Below, one piece after another: positions 1 through 7,458 of a stretch of 44,642 bases of DNA. Both the position numbers and the translations under genes were made by a program. The notes under the pieces were generated by a model that was not told the DNA's origin, made no database searches, and was given only the letters and a program-made list of their open reading frames with translations. Position 1 is the first letter of the stretch; every line of letters begins with the position of its first letter. Source of the DNA: Bryobacterales bacterium (GTDB lineage Bacteria; Acidobacteriota; Terriglobia; Bryobacterales; Bryobacteraceae); contig PLEX01000180.1 in the NCBI GenBank assembly GCA_003136575.1, forward strand, positions 1 to 44,642, in the 5' to 3' direction.

Positions 1-37
1 AAGTGAACAGTATTGGGGCTAGCTCGCACGTACGAGC

Positions 38-550
38 TCAAGAAAGACTGGAGCAGTGCTCGCCAGTCCTACGAACAGCTCGCCCATTGCGACCCTGGTA
101 ACGTCGGCTGGCAATCAAAAATCGACGAGCTGGCAGGCAAGAACTAATGTAAACCTCTCCGTACCAGTTGTCTTCGTTGCCCGCCACGACAAAAGATTTT
201 CCGTTGACAGCCGGGAACAAAAGAGGGCGGAATCCAAAGAATCGGTCCGGTTCCGAAATGGGAGCCTCGATATCATCACTGCCACCGTGCTGACGGGCGA
301 CAATGTGTTCGATCTGATGCGGCACTGCGCTATGCTCCTGGCGAAGCTGGGGGACTCGCAACGAGTTAGCCAACCACAACGCCTCTTCCTTCCGATAATC
401 CTGGCTTCGGGTATGGGCGATTGATTCGGCTGGCCGGTCGTCGTCCAGCGTCAGACGCACTCGCTGGTGCTCGTCCAATTCCAAAGGTCCAAGCAGGCGA
501 AGGACTCTCGATTCGAATACGGCATCCAACTGGCGGACCATCGCATTCAA
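38..550 (-). pseudogene. Remnant: DUF104-type antitoxin N-terminus joined to HNH-like core
   Basis: The first ~35 residues (RQLDAVFESRVLRLLGPLEL, then DEHQRVRLTL) look like DUF104 (AF2212-like) antitoxins, whose pattern is an N-terminal strand, 'G/SVLRPLEPL' and 'HQRVRLT'. From about residue 70 the reading changes to QEHSAVPHQIEHIVARQHGG, which resembles the 'F-H-IEHIIA-KHGG' core of HNH endonucleases. The CxxC and CNxxKG zinc-binding parts expected around that core are absent. After residue ~95 a weak echo of the HNH tail (EDNWYGEVY versus D-W-EHF) may remain. In genomes I know of, DUF104 antitoxin genes can sit directly before HNH-type genes, so I infer an internal deletion fusing two decayed genes. 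The ORF is open and could be expressed, but I see no complete active site. Confidence is moderate for the two homologies and low for any function. Confidence 0.4.
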
Positions 551-587
551 ATTGTGCCTGTCTCCCTGTAAACCCCAACCCGTGCGC

Positions 588-593
588 TACAAT
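588..593 (+). promoter_or_regulatory. Putative -10 box of the pyr operon (leaderless)
   Basis: TACAAT ends 7 bases before the pyrR ATG at 601, so transcription would start at or beside the start codon. No Shine-Dalgarno sequence precedes the ATG, which fits a leaderless mRNA. No convincing -35 hexamer is visible at 16-18 bp. Confidence 0.35.
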
Positions 594-600
594 CCCTTCG

Positions 601-1167
601 ATGGCCCTCACCATAGTCAAATCGCAACTCATGAGCGCATCCGAGATCGACCGTACCCTGGTCCGGCTCGCCCACGAAGTCCTGGAACAGACGAAGGATC
701 CCGATAAACTGGCCTTTATCGGTATTCGCCGCCGGGGCGTGCCGCTCGCCCAGCGCCTCGCCGCAAAGATACAGACCCTCGAAAAACGCACTATCCCCGT
801 CGGCATTCTCGACATCAATCTCTATCGCGACGACCTCAGCACTGTAGGCAGCAAACCGCAGCTGAACAACACCGACATCGCTTTTTCGGTCGAAGGCCTT
901 CAGATTATCCTGATGGACGACGTTCTTTACACGGGCCGCACGATTCGCGCGGCGCTCGACGCGCTGTTCGATCAGGGCCGTCCGGCGGTTGTGCAACTGC
1001 TGGTCCTCATCGACCGGGGCCACCGCGAGTTGCCCATCGAAGCGCAATATATCGGTCGCAAAGTCCAGACCACCGACGCTGAAATCATCGAAGTGAAGTT
1101 TCAGGAAATCGATGGGACGGAGAAAGTGCTGATGTGCGAGAGGGCGCAGTCCGAAACCACAGCCTGA
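601..1167 (+). CDS. pyrR: Bifunctional pyr regulator / uracil phosphoribosyltransferase PyrR
   Basis: The product (188 aa) belongs to the PyrR family: type I phosphoribosyltransferases that bind pyr mRNA in many bacteria and have some uracil phosphoribosyltransferase activity. The PRPP-binding loop is clear (ILMDDVLYTGRTIRAALD, near residues 101-118). Other family blocks are LAFIGIRRRGVPLAQRLA near the N-terminus and DINLYRDDLS mid-protein. The reading frame stays open upstream to 421, but the family N-terminus matches the ATG at 601. It is the first gene of an operon with pyrB (3-bp gap) and pyrC. An apparent -10 box 7 bases upstream leaves no room for an attenuator leader before pyrR, so classical PyrR attenuation in front of this gene looks unlikely; regulation elsewhere, or an enzymatic role, remains possible. 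Confidence 0.93.
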   Translation: MALTIVKSQLMSASEIDRTLVRLAHEVLEQTKDPDKLAFIGIRRRGVPLAQRLAAKIQTLEKRTIPVGILDINLYRDDLSTVGSKPQLNNTDIAFSVEGLQIILMDDVLYTGRTIRAALDALFDQGRPAVVQLLVLIDRGHRELPIEAQYIGRKVQTTDAEIIEVKFQEIDGTEKVLMCERAQSETTA

Positions 1168-1170
1168 CAG

Positions 1171-2106
1171 ATGCCCGCCGATACCACCAAATCCCCTCTC
1201 GCCGCCGGCCTGTTGGACATCGAGAGCCTGGAGCGCAGCGAGATTGAAGCGATTCTCGAGCGGGCGCGTTTCTTTCAGCCGCTTCCCAACGAGACTTACC
1301 GCAGGCTCGATTCGCTGCGCGGCAAGACGATCGTCAATCTGTTTTTCGAATCCTCGACGCGGACGCGCGTCAGCTTTGAAATCGCCGCGCGGCGTCTCGG
1401 TGCGGATACGATTTCCATCGCGGCGCAGGGATCAAGCGTTTCGAAGGGCGAGTCGCTCGTCGATACGCTGAACACGCTGGTCGCCATGCGTCCGAACGCC
1501 GTTGTCATGCGGCACTCGGCGTCGGGCGCGCCGCATTTTCTGGCGAAGCATTTGCAGATACCGATCGTGAACGCAGGCGACGGCACGCACGAACACCCGA
1601 CTCAGGGCCTGCTCGATGCGCTGACGATTCTCGACCGGCGCAAATCGCTGGAGAATCTGCGCGTGGCGATCATCGGCGATATCGCGCACAGCAGAGTGGC
1701 GCGATCCGACATTCATCTGCTGGCGAAATTCGGGGCGGAGATCGTGCTCTGCGGACCTCCGTCGCTTGTACCCGTCGAACTGGCGGAACTGGCGCCGGGC
1801 GTGCACATCTCTTACTACATGAAGGAAGCGATACGCGATGTGGATGTCATCATGATGCTCCGCGTTCAGTTGGAGCGCCAGCACGAAGCGCCGATGGCGG
1901 CGAGCGAATACTTCCGTTTCTTCGGCCTGCAGCTGGAGCACCTGGCGCTGGCGCGGCCCGAAGTGATCGTGATGCATCCGGGGCCGATCAACCGGGGCCG
2001 GGAACTGAGTTCCGACGTGGCGGATAGCCAGAGATCGGCGATTCTCAACCAGGTGGAAAACGGCGTCGCGGTCAGGATGGCCGTGCTGGAGCGGATACTG
2101 GCATGA
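1171..2106 (+). CDS. pyrB: Aspartate carbamoyltransferase catalytic subunit
   Basis: PyrB (311 aa, normal length) joins carbamoyl phosphate and aspartate to give carbamoyl aspartate, the committed step of pyrimidine synthesis. The carbamoyl-phosphate site is seen as FFESSTRTRVSFEIAARRLG (S-T-R-T-R, near residues 58-77). HPTQGLLDALTI is the second signature. MHPGPINRGREL near residue 268 carries the conserved Pro-Gly-Pro-x-x-Arg-Gly loop. The ATG follows the pyrR stop by 3 bases, and the stop overlaps the pyrC ATG in an ATGA, so translation is probably coupled. No pyrI regulatory subunit is present nearby, as expected for ATCases associated with a dihydroorotase. Confidence 0.96.
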   Translation: MPADTTKSPLAAGLLDIESLERSEIEAILERARFFQPLPNETYRRLDSLRGKTIVNLFFESSTRTRVSFEIAARRLGADTISIAAQGSSVSKGESLVDTLNTLVAMRPNAVVMRHSASGAPHFLAKHLQIPIVNAGDGTHEHPTQGLLDALTILDRRKSLENLRVAIIGDIAHSRVARSDIHLLAKFGAEIVLCGPPSLVPVELAELAPGVHISYYMKEAIRDVDVIMMLRVQLERQHEAPMAASEYFRFFGLQLEHLALARPEVIVMHPGPINRGRELSSDVADSQRSAILNQVENGVAVRMAVLERILA

Positions 2107-3386
2107 AATCGCTTCTGATTGCCGGAGGCCGCGTCATCGACCCGGCTTCGAAGTTCAATGCGGTGGCCGATGTGCTCATTGTCAATGGCAAGATTGAGGC
2201 TGTCGGACAGGGCTTGGACGCCGGCGAGGGCGTGCCCGTGCTGGATGCCACTGGCGCCATCGTTGCGCCTGGTTTCATCGACATGCACGTGCATCTGCGC
2301 GAGCCGGGCATCGAGCACGCGGAAACCATCGAAACGGGCGCGCGGGCGGCTGCTGCGGGCGGGTTTACCACGATCTGCTGCATGCCGAACACGAGTCCTG
2401 TCAACGACAGCGCGACGGTCACCAGCTACATCGTGCAGCGGGCGCGCGAAGTCGCGGTGGTGAACGTGTTTCCCATCGGCGCGATAACGCTGGGCAGCAA
2501 GGGCGAAGAACTGGCCGCTATCGGTTCGATGCACGAAGCGGGCATCGTGGCGATTTCCGACGACGGTCGGCCGGTGATGAACGCACGGGTGATGCGGCGC
2601 GCGATGGAAACGGCGCGCGCGCTCAACATTCCGGTGATCGACCATTGCGAAGATCTCAATCTGAGCGCCGGCGGCGATATGCATGAAGGCCCGGAATCGG
2701 TGCGGCTCGGGCTGCGTGGAATTCCGTCGGCATCGGAAGACGTGATGGTGGCGCGGGATATTCTGCTGGCGGAACTGACGGGAGCGTCGTTTCATGTGGC
2801 GCATCTCTCGACCATGCGGTCCATGGCGATGGTTGCTTTCGCGCGAAGCCGCGGCATCAGGGTGAGTTGCGAAGTCACTCCGCACCATTTCGCTCTGACC
2901 GACCGGGAACTGGGCTCTTACGACAGCAATTGCAAGATGAAACCGCCCCTGCGCCGCTCGCGCGACGTGGAGGCCATAATCGAGGGCATTCGCAGCGGCG
3001 CTGTGGACGCGATCGCGACGGATCATGCCCCGCATCCTGGCGACGAAAAGATGCAGGAGTTCGAGCGCTGCCCGTTCGGCATTACCGGCCTTGAGACGGC
3101 TATCGGACTGACGCTCTCCGAACTCGTTCATCCCGGCCACATATCCGTAGGGCGTATGGTGGAGTTGTTCACGACGGGGCCGCGGAATGTGCTGCATCTG
3201 AATCGCGGCACGTTGTCGCCCGGCTCGCCAGGAGACGTGACTGTCTTCGACCTGAATCGTGAATGGACTTTTGACGTTGGAAAATCGCAATCGAAGAGCC
3301 GGAATTCGCCTTTCAATGGAAGGCGCTTCAAAGGCGGGCCCGTGGCTACCGTCGTGGGGGGCGGAATTGTATGGAAGATAGAATGA
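2103..3386 (+). CDS. pyrC: Dihydroorotase, class I
   Basis: PyrC (427 aa) cyclises carbamoyl aspartate to dihydroorotate. It is the long bacterial class I form of the amidohydrolase superfamily. Metal-binding signatures are in order: DMHVHLREPG (the HxH, residues ~60-69), VIDHCED (second-metal His), HVAHLST, and TDHAPH (catalytic/metal Asp). The ISDDGRPV segment matches the bridging Asp region of class I enzymes. The start overlaps the pyrB stop (ATGA). The end overlaps the next gene in the same way, so four genes are translationally coupled. Class I dihydroorotases often associate with aspartate carbamoyltransferase, which fits this adjacency. Confidence 0.95.
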   Translation: MKSLLIAGGRVIDPASKFNAVADVLIVNGKIEAVGQGLDAGEGVPVLDATGAIVAPGFIDMHVHLREPGIEHAETIETGARAAAAGGFTTICCMPNTSPVNDSATVTSYIVQRAREVAVVNVFPIGAITLGSKGEELAAIGSMHEAGIVAISDDGRPVMNARVMRRAMETARALNIPVIDHCEDLNLSAGGDMHEGPESVRLGLRGIPSASEDVMVARDILLAELTGASFHVAHLSTMRSMAMVAFARSRGIRVSCEVTPHHFALTDRELGSYDSNCKMKPPLRRSRDVEAIIEGIRSGAVDAIATDHAPHPGDEKMQEFERCPFGITGLETAIGLTLSELVHPGHISVGRMVELFTTGPRNVLHLNRGTLSPGSPGDVTVFDLNREWTFDVGKSQSKSRNSPFNGRRFKGGPVATVVGGGIVWKIE

Positions 3387-6109
3387 TTACCGGCCACAGG
3401 AGCGTACGGCGTTTAGGCCTGATTGCGCTCGCGGTGGTGGTTCTGCTGTTGATGGCGTGCGCGGGATGGGCGTCGTCGCTGCTGATCGAATATTCGTGGT
3501 GGAAGGAGATGGGCCAGGTGAATACCTGGCTCGATTTGTATGCGTGGTCGTCGCTGCCAGTCAGCGTTGGGACGATGGCCGCGTGGCTGGTGCTGCTGAT
3601 CACGCACGCCCGCGCCGTGCGTTTCGCCGGCGGGCGGACCAGCGATTATCCCCTTTACTCAAGGCTCGCCGCGCTTGTGCTGCTGGGGCTTTCGGCCATT
3701 GTGGCGAGTGCGAATCTGGACAGCTCGACGATCATGCGTTTCGCCGGTAGCCGCTCCGTAGACTCGTCACACCTCTATCACGATCCGGTCTTCGGCAAGT
3801 CGGCGGCCTTTTATCTTTTCGATCTGCCGTTCTGGAGCGATATGCGCGGCTACGTTCTGGCCGTAGTGATTCTGGCCATTCTTGTGTATCTGCTGGTTGC
3901 GCGCGGCTGGCAACTGCGCTTCACGCTGCCGGACCTGGGGCGCGGCGCGGTCGATTTGTCGTTCCTGAAACTGGAAGGCGGACTCGAGTCGGGATTTCTG
4001 CGCGGCGGAGCGGCCTTCTTCCTGCTCGCCGTCGCTGTTCGATATTATCTGGACCGGTTCGCGATGGTCTGGGATCAGCACAGGTTTTTGACCGGCATCG
4101 ATTACACCGACGATCATTTCGTGCTGCCTCTGAACTGGCTGGCGATTGCGGCATTGGTGGCCGGCGCCGCGTTGGTGGTGGGCAAACGCTGGATCACGGC
4201 GGGCGCAGTGATCGCGGTGAGCCTGGGGTTGCTGTGGATTGTTCCTTCAGTGGCCGGTTCACTCTACGTGAAACCGAACGAAATCTCCCTCGAACGCGTT
4301 TACATCGAATCCCACATCGAAGCGACGCGCGCGGCATACGGGCTTTCCAGCCAGATTCGCGAAGTGGAAATGCACACCAACCCCAACGCGGCCATCGACA
4401 CGAGCAAGAACAAGATGCTCCTCGACAATGTCCGCCTGTGGGATTGGCGTCCTTTCCACGACACCATCACGCAGATGCAGGCGCTTCGGCCTTATTATGT
4501 TTTCCATTCGCCGCCGGACGTCGATCGGTACGTGATCGATGGCCAGCCGCGGCAAGTGCTGCTTTCGCCACGCGAGTTGGATATTACGCAGCTGCCCGGC
4601 ACGCAATCGAGCTGGATCAATCCGCACTTCATCTACACGCATGGCTACGGCCTGGTGCTGGCGGAAGTGGCGAAGATCACGCCGGAAGGGCAGCCGGTTT
4701 ATCTGATCAAAGATATGCCCGCGGAGATGCGGACATCGAGCCTGAAGCTGACCAGGCCGGAACTGTACTATGGCGAGCTTCAGCAGGACCCTGTGTTTGT
4801 GGATACGGCGCAGCAGGAATTCAACTATCCGCAGGGTTCGGACAACGCGTTCAGCCATTACGAAGGCAAAGGCGGATTTCCGATTTCGTCCCTGCTGATG
4901 CGCTCCGCAGCCGCGCTGCACTATGGCGATTCCAATATCGTGCTAACAGGCTATCTGACCGAGCACAGCCGGATGATGATCCATCGGCGAGTGCGGGAGC
5001 GCCTGCAAACGCTCGCGCCTTATCTCAAATGGGATGGCGATCCGTATCTGGTGATTACGCCGGAAGGCCGCGAGGTCTGGATGATCGACGGTTATACAAC
5101 TTCGGATGCGTACCCGTTTTCGCGCGAGATTCCGGCGTATGACGGCATCAATTACATCCGTAACGCGGTGAAGGCGACTGTCGACGCTTACGACGGCGAG
5201 ACGCACATTTATGTATTCGATTCGTCGGATCCGGTGATCGGGGCTTATCGCTCGCTGTTCCCCGCTCTCTATGAAGACGTGTCGAAAATGCCGGCGGCAT
5301 TGCGCGCCCACGCCCGGTATCCGGAAGAGATGTTCCGCGTGCAGGCGGACGTTTACCGCGTTTATCACATGCGCAATCCGCAGGCGTTCTATAACAACGA
5401 GGACATCTGGGAGTTGTCTAAGTATTCGAGCGGCCAGAATGCCGAGCCGCAGGCGGTGACTCCGTCGTACGCCTATGCGACCTTACCCGGCGAGACGAAG
5501 CCGGAGTTTCTCCTGATGACGACATTCACTCCGGCGACAAAGGAGAATCTGATCGGCGTGATGCTGGCGCGGTGCGATGGCGATAAGCTCGGCGAGATTG
5601 TGGTGATGCAGCTTTCGAAACAGGAATTGATCCTGGGGCCGATGCAGGTTAACGCGCGAATCAATCAGGATCAGAATATCTCGAAAGACCTGACGCTGTG
5701 GAACCAACAGGGGTCGCAGGTGCTTCAGGGTCAGACGCTGGTGCTGCCGATCGGCGACACATTCCTCTATATTTCGCCGATCTATCTGCAAGCCACGCAG
5801 GCGCGCATGCCGCAGTTGAAGAAGGTGGTGCTGGCGATGGGAAATCATCTGATCTACGCGGATTCGTATGAGGAGGGTCTGGCGGAGATCAATGGAGTCT
5901 CGGGAGGTCCGGCCGCGGTGCCGGTTCAGGCGGTCGTTCAGGCTGGCGCGCAGGCGGTCGCTCCGGCGGTTGCGGCGGTGAAGGCGGGCGACCCGCAGCT
6001 GGATAGTATTCGAAAGCATATGGATCGGTATCGCGAACTGGCGGGTCAGGGGAAACTGTCCGACGCCGGGCGGGAGTTGGACGCGATTCAGAGCGAAGTG
6101 TCGAAATAG
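3383..6109 (+). CDS. UPF0182 family large membrane protein
   Basis: The product (~908 aa) is a member of the UPF0182 family, whose function is unknown. The N-terminal ~300 residues hold about seven hydrophobic segments, the first at LGLIALAVVVLLLMACAGWA. The remaining ~600 residues are soluble and probably extracytoplasmic. Family blocks include VYIESHIEATRAAYGL, NVRLWDWRPFHDTITQMQ and YVFDSSDPVIGAYRSLFP. After a Val/Ala-rich stretch (VPVQAVVQAGAQAVAPAVAA) the C-terminus forms a short helical region ending IQSEVSK. I chose the ATG at 3383 because it makes the same ATGA overlap with pyrC that pyrC makes with pyrB; an in-frame ATG at 3371 is an alternative. Joining the pyr operon does not by itself imply a role in pyrimidine synthesis. 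Confidence 0.85.
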   Translation: MITGHRSVRRLGLIALAVVVLLLMACAGWASSLLIEYSWWKEMGQVNTWLDLYAWSSLPVSVGTMAAWLVLLITHARAVRFAGGRTSDYPLYSRLAALVLLGLSAIVASANLDSSTIMRFAGSRSVDSSHLYHDPVFGKSAAFYLFDLPFWSDMRGYVLAVVILAILVYLLVARGWQLRFTLPDLGRGAVDLSFLKLEGGLESGFLRGGAAFFLLAVAVRYYLDRFAMVWDQHRFLTGIDYTDDHFVLPLNWLAIAALVAGAALVVGKRWITAGAVIAVSLGLLWIVPSVAGSLYVKPNEISLERVYIESHIEATRAAYGLSSQIREVEMHTNPNAAIDTSKNKMLLDNVRLWDWRPFHDTITQMQALRPYYVFHSPPDVDRYVIDGQPRQVLLSPRELDITQLPGTQSSWINPHFIYTHGYGLVLAEVAKITPEGQPVYLIKDMPAEMRTSSLKLTRPELYYGELQQDPVFVDTAQQEFNYPQGSDNAFSHYEGKGGFPISSLLMRSAAALHYGDSNIVLTGYLTEHSRMMIHRRVRERLQTLAPYLKWDGDPYLVITPEGREVWMIDGYTTSDAYPFSREIPAYDGINYIRNAVKATVDAYDGETHIYVFDSSDPVIGAYRSLFPALYEDVSKMPAALRAHARYPEEMFRVQADVYRVYHMRNPQAFYNNEDIWELSKYSSGQNAEPQAVTPSYAYATLPGETKPEFLLMTTFTPATKENLIGVMLARCDGDKLGEIVVMQLSKQELILGPMQVNARINQDQNISKDLTLWNQQGSQVLQGQTLVLPIGDTFLYISPIYLQATQARMPQLKKVVLAMGNHLIYADSYEEGLAEINGVSGGPAAVPVQAVVQAGAQAVAPAVAAVKAGDPQLDSIRKHMDRYRELAGQGKLSDAGRELDAIQSEVSK

Positions 6110-6505
6110 GACGGACGCCGCGCATCCTCACCTGGCACGGTCCTACGTTGACGCCTTGCCTGGCCACCTCTGTTGATAGAAACCGCACGCGGGCAAAACA
6201 TACGCTATGCACGGCATCGGAGCGGCTAGTTCCCGGCGGCGATACGCAGGTCCCGGAAGAAGGCCGCGCTCAGCCGCGACTTGGCCTGCGCGGCTTCGCT
6301 CCGCTTATCTGCCCAAAAAGGGTGCCAGACTCGAAGTCTCCAGTTTGCCGCCTGCAGGTTTCAGTGGGCCCGGACGTCGCCCAGCTGCAGAGGCCGCGAC
6401 GCGAGCGAAACCCGGCGTTCCTGGTTACTGGACCGAGCCGTTGACGCGCCAAGAGCTTCGGTATGGCCGACAGCCAGGTTATCTTAATAGCTGGTATCTC
6501 TATTC
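6110..6505. other. Intergenic stretch without a supportable gene
   Basis: This ~395-bp gap separates the pyr operon from the MntA gene. Short open frames exist on both strands but are Arg/Pro/Ala-rich, start and stop at different places and match no family I recognise. A small palindrome, AGACT-CGA-AGTCT, lies at 6327-6339. I see no clear terminator or promoter. Confidence 0.5.
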
Positions 6506-6826
6506 GTGCCGGCTGCAGCGATCCCCACTATCGACGAACTCAAGTCGCTCGCGCCGGACTTCTGCCGCCGGGACGGAGTAGCTCGTCTTGAAGTATTCGG
6601 CTCCATCGCCAGGCGGGAAGCGCGTCCGGGCAGCGACGTCGATCTGCTGGTCACCTTTCGCCCCGGCGTTCACCCGGGCCTCGATTTCTTTTCCATGCAG
6701 GACGAACTTCAGGAGCGGCTCGGGATCCACATCGATCTGCTGACCCGGCGATCCGTCGAAAAGAGCGACAACCCGATTCGCAGACAATCCATTCTCGATT
6801 CCGCCGTGGATGTCTATGCGGAATAG
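6506..6826 (+). CDS. mntA: MntA-type minimal nucleotidyltransferase antitoxin
   Basis: The product (106 aa, GTG start) is a minimal nucleotidyltransferase. It shows the GSx10DxD signature (G-S at IARREARPGS then DVD) at about residues 32-45, followed by LLVTF. In MntA-HEPN (type VII) systems this enzyme transfers AMP to a tyrosine of the HEPN toxin and so inactivates it. The 3' end overlaps the start of the HEPN gene by 11 bp, the usual arrangement. The gene itself looks intact. A full-length partner is not readable in one frame (see the next entry), so the antitoxin may be a survivor of a decayed pair, or the frameshifts may be sequencing errors. Confidence 0.85.
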   Translation: MPAAAIPTIDELKSLAPDFCRRDGVARLEVFGSIARREARPGSDVDLLVTFRPGVHPGLDFFSMQDELQERLGIHIDLLTRRSVEKSDNPIRRQSILDSAVDVYAE

Positions 6827-7174
6827 ACAGCGCGCGTATCTACTCGATATCCTGGATTCCGCCGCGGCCATTCAAGAATACGTTTCCGGTTACACGCTGG
6901 ACCAATTCCTGAGCGATACCAGAACCCAGGACGCCGTTTCTGCGGCGCTTGCTCGTCATTGGTGAGGCCGCCGCCCAACTCACGTCGGAAACAACGGCGG
7001 TGTTCGGGGGCGGTGCCATTCCGAAAAATCGTCGGCATGCGCAATCGGGTCGTCCACGATTACGGGCAAATCGACTTTGAGATCATTTGGGAAACCGTGC
7101 AACTGCACCTGCCCCTCGTACGCGCCGAACTGAAGGCGTGGCTCGACCGGTCTTCGCAGGACGGGACGTTTTGA
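6816..7174 (+). pseudogene. hepT: HEPN-domain (DUF86) toxin, two frameshifts
   Basis: Three consecutive frames together spell one HEPN protein. Frame 1 from ATG 6816 gives MRNRQRAYLLDILDSAAAIQ and on to TQDAV. The next frame gives RRLLVIGEAAAQLTSETTAV. The last gives VPFRKIVGMRNRVVHDY and ends ELKAWLDRSSQDGTF. Frame changes fall at a TTT run (6937-6939) and a GGGGG run (7006-7010). Removing one base at each leaves 357 nt and a 118-aa product, a normal HEPN length. The RNase motif Rx4HxY (RNRVVHDY), which is also the AMPylation target region in type VII systems, survives. As written the gene stops after ~48 codons. Both changes lie in homopolymers, so an assembly or sequencing error is a real alternative to true decay. 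Confidence 0.85.
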
Positions 7175-7256
7175 TGGCGACGAGTCGAAATTCGCACTTC
7201 TGAAGTCGGTGGACAATTTCGTTGTGCCCATGGAAGAATGGCCTGGCCCCGGCAAA

Positions 7257-7316
7257 GGCAGGCGAAAGCGCCTGCCCCACAACGTTGCCGAGAAAAAAGG
7301 CGCAGGCCGAAGGCCT
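7257..7316. repeat. Pair of REP-like hairpins
   Basis: Two GC-rich palindromes lie in the gap between the HEPN remnant and the peptide transporter. 7257-7276 is GGCAGGCG-AAAG-CGCCTGCC (8-bp perfect stem). 7304-7316 is AGGCC-GAA-GGCCT (5-bp stem). Both contain the GCAGGC/GCCTGC word and a GAA-type loop, as in bacterial repetitive extragenic palindromes. The first could act as a terminator but lacks an adjacent T run. Confidence 0.5.
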
Positions 7317-7458
7317 ACTCCACATGCCTGGCCCAGAGTAATTCGGCGAAATTCGGAGTTCCGAAATCCAGCAACTTATCGAGTGGCTCAAGCGGGTCCC
7401 GACGGCTGACGCGGGAGGTCGCGCGGGCGCCGCAAGCCATCCTGCGAAAATAGACGAA

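Noticed and set aside
1866-3290. 474-codon minus-strand frame opposite pyrB/pyrC
   Set aside because: It is rich in His/Arg, matches no family, and lies fully opposite two well-supported genes with conserved motifs.
4234-5142. 302-codon plus-strand frame inside the UPF0182 gene
   Set aside because: Overlaps a family-supported gene in another frame and shows no recognisable domain.
6207-6581. 124-codon frame before the MntA gene
   Set aside because: Arg/Pro-rich composition, no family match, overlaps the MntA start; competing frames on both strands look equally open.
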